The notes under the pieces were generated by a model. The model ran no database searches, had not been told where the DNA came from, and saw only the letters and a program-made list of their open reading frames with translations. A program made the translations under genes and the position numbers. Shown here piece by piece: positions 62,690-64,000 of a stretch of 64,000 nt of DNA. This DNA is from Larkinella knui (GTDB lineage: Bacteria > Bacteroidota > Bacteroidia > Cytophagales > Spirosomataceae): positions 62,001 through 126,000 of the forward strand of contig NZ_RQJP01000004.1 of NCBI RefSeq assembly GCF_003858645.1, in the 5' to 3' direction. The stretch's first letter is position 1. The number at the start of each line of letters is the position of its first letter.

Positions 62690-64000
62690 ATGGACACAAA
62701 CCCAAAAAATCCACCCATCGACCGGATCGATGGCCGTCAGAAAGTGACCGGAGCGGCCAAGTATTTCGCCGAGTTTGACCTGCCGAACATGGCCTATTGC
62801 GTCATCGTCGGCAGCGAAATTGCCCGGGGCACGATGGCCCGAATCGATACGAAAAAAGCCGCGGGTGCGCCGGGCGTCCTGGGTGTCTTCACCCATGAGA
62901 ACATGCCCCCGATTCCGGGCTGGGATGCTCCCGTGGGCGGACAGGCTGATGGACCACCTCCGAAACCCAAGACGGAAGAAACTTACCGGATTCTGAGTAG
63001 CCCGAAAATTCTGTTCGATGGGCAACCGATCGCCATGGTGGTGGCTGATACCTTCGAGCGGGCGACCTATGCCGCGTCGCTCATCAAGGCAATCTATACC
63101 AGGCAGCCGTCGAAAACCGATCTGCGGAAATACCTCGCCAACGGCGTGATGCCCGGCGGGGCACAGGGGGCGGATTATTCGCGGGGGAAGCCCGATGCCT
63201 ATCAATCGGCTCCCGTTCAACTGGAGGCCAATTACACCATTCCCATCGAGGTACACAATCCGATGGAATTGCACGGCATTCTGGCGCACTGGACGGGCGA
63301 AAAGCAGTTGATGATTTACGCCAAAACGCAGGGCGTCAACGCGACACAGCAGGCGATGGCGCAAGCCTTTAAAATCGATCCCAAAAATATCCAGGTTCAT
63401 ACGGAATTTATGGGGGGCGGTTTTGGTATGGGCCTTCGGACCTGGCCCCAGGAAACCGCAGTCGTGGCCATTGCCCGGAAAATCGGCCGACCGGTTAAAT
63501 TAATGGTTCATCGCAGCCAGATGTTTACCCTCGTTGGTCACCGGCCCTATACGGTGCAGACCATCCAGATGGGGGCCGACACCAACGGCAAACTAGTTGG
63601 GCTGGCCCATGCGGCTACGGCCGAAACCGCCAGCTACGAAGACTTTACGGAAGCCACCGTCAACATGACCAAGTTCATGTATGCCTGTCCGAATGTGAGC
63701 ACCCGCTACCGCATCGTGCGGCTCGATCGGGGTGTGCCGATCTGGATGCGTGGACCGGGCGAAGCAACCGGGGCTTTTGCCCTGGAATCGGCAATGGACG
63801 AAATGGCGCATAAACTGGGCCTCGATCCTATCGAATTTCGGCTGCGGAATTACACTGAAACCGATCCCGAACACAACCGGCCTTATTCGAGCAAGCACCT
63901 GAAAGAAGCCTACCAGAAAGGAGCGGAGGCCATTGGCTGGAGCAACCGTAAGAGCCAGCCGGGGAGCTCGCGCGAGGGTGACTGGCTGATTGGCTACGGC
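62690..64000 (+). CDS. Molybdenum hydroxylase molybdopterin subunit (PaoC-like), 3' end beyond window
   Basis: 437 residues visible, no stop before the window end. The N-terminal domain opens IDRIDGRQKVTGAAKYFAEFDL. The Moco-binding part has GGGFGMGLRTWPQETAVVAIARKIGRP and WMRGPGEATGAFALESAMDEMA (typical of the large subunit). The active-site Glu near the C-terminus is outside the window. It would oxidise an aldehyde or heterocycle. Starts 2 bp after the FAD-subunit stop, third gene of the operon. Substrate unknown; E. coli PaoABC acts on aromatic aldehydes. Confidence 0.93.
   Translation, partial: MDTNPKNPPIDRIDGRQKVTGAAKYFAEFDLPNMAYCVIVGSEIARGTMARIDTKKAAGAPGVLGVFTHENMPPIPGWDAPVGGQADGPPPKPKTEETYRILSSPKILFDGQPIAMVVADTFERATYAASLIKAIYTRQPSKTDLRKYLANGVMPGGAQGADYSRGKPDAYQSAPVQLEANYTIPIEVHNPMELHGILAHWTGEKQLMIYAKTQGVNATQQAMAQAFKIDPKNIQVHTEFMGGGFGMGLRTWPQETAVVAIARKIGRPVKLMVHRSQMFTLVGHRPYTVQTIQMGADTNGKLVGLAHAATAETASYEDFTEATVNMTKFMYACPNVSTRYRIVRLDRGVPIWMRGPGEATGAFALESAMDEMAHKLGLDPIEFRLRNYTETDPEHNRPYSSKHLKEAYQKGAEAIGWSNRKSQPGSSREGDWLIGYG

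Noticed and set aside
62684-63400. Minus-strand 238-codon frame opposite the molybdopterin subunit
   Set aside because: Shadow frame; the plus strand has clear family motifs.

Overview
The window looks like a chromosomal segment of a member of the phylum Bacteroidota, most likely a Cytophagales/Spirosomataceae relative (Spirosoma- or Larkinella-like). This is inferred from gene content, not from an rRNA. The signs are a PorP/SprF protein next to a PKD protein with a type B (CHU_C) type IX secretion sorting domain, a eukaryote-type GT3 glycogen synthase, DUF2520 and DUF349 proteins, a DUF4292/TPR/EnvC cluster, and promoters with the Bacteroidota -7 element TAnnTTTG. Nothing in the first 56 kb looks mobile: no transposase, integrase, phage gene or CRISPR array was seen.

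Layout. 1-11.9 kb (minus strand): a tightly packed envelope operon transcribed from a good TTG-N20-TAGCTTTG promoter. It encodes an outer-membrane barrel protein, a giant 2,479-residue secreted protein with a TANFOR-like N-terminus, and two fibronectin type III proteins, the last cut by the window edge. 12.0-14.7 kb (minus): a NarL-type response regulator and its TPR-sensor histidine kinase. 15.0-24.8 kb: housekeeping and metabolic genes (DUF2520, AGE-family epimerase, KdsC, class IV aminotransferase, EttA, DUF349, glycogen synthase, PurU). 24.9-32.4 kb: an AsmA-like protein with a translationally coupled barrel protein (DUF4421-like), a sodium/solute symporter, CutC, a DUF2795 protein and a CrtZ-like hydroxylase. 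32.6-37.5 kb: an AlbA_2-domain protein and the envelope trio TPR-DUF4292-EnvC. 37.7-47.1 kb: PanB, an RluD-family pseudouridine synthase, MutL, two tandem rhomboids, Dxs and aspartate kinase. 47.2-52.5 kb: the divergent PorP/CHU_C pair. 52.7-56.9 kb: RuvB, an ArsR repressor, the GTPases Der and Era, and an initiator tRNA-Met. 57.1-64.0 kb: a more accessory region with a Tat-exported carboxylesterase divergent from a LysR regulator, and an AraC regulator divergent from a Tat-exported PaoABC-like molybdenum hydroxylase operon that runs off the window.

Functional themes. Much of the segment serves the cell envelope: surface proteins, peptidoglycan hydrolase control, lipoprotein and barrel proteins, and the KDO pathway. 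The two regulator/target pairs in the last 7 kb each have a visible candidate operator: a 19-bp perfect dyad for LysR, and two 16-bp direct repeats exactly 21 bp apart for AraC.

The most unusual structural signal is a set of long intergenic palindromes (arms about 28-46 bp) at about 17.1, 18.6, 30.6, 45.7, 47.1 and 55.7 kb. Two share sequence; the others are different in sequence but alike in build. In two cases the palindrome supplies or abuts the stop codons of convergent genes. The strongest candidate for an undescribed protein system is the barrel/giant TANFOR-like/FN3 operon at the left end.
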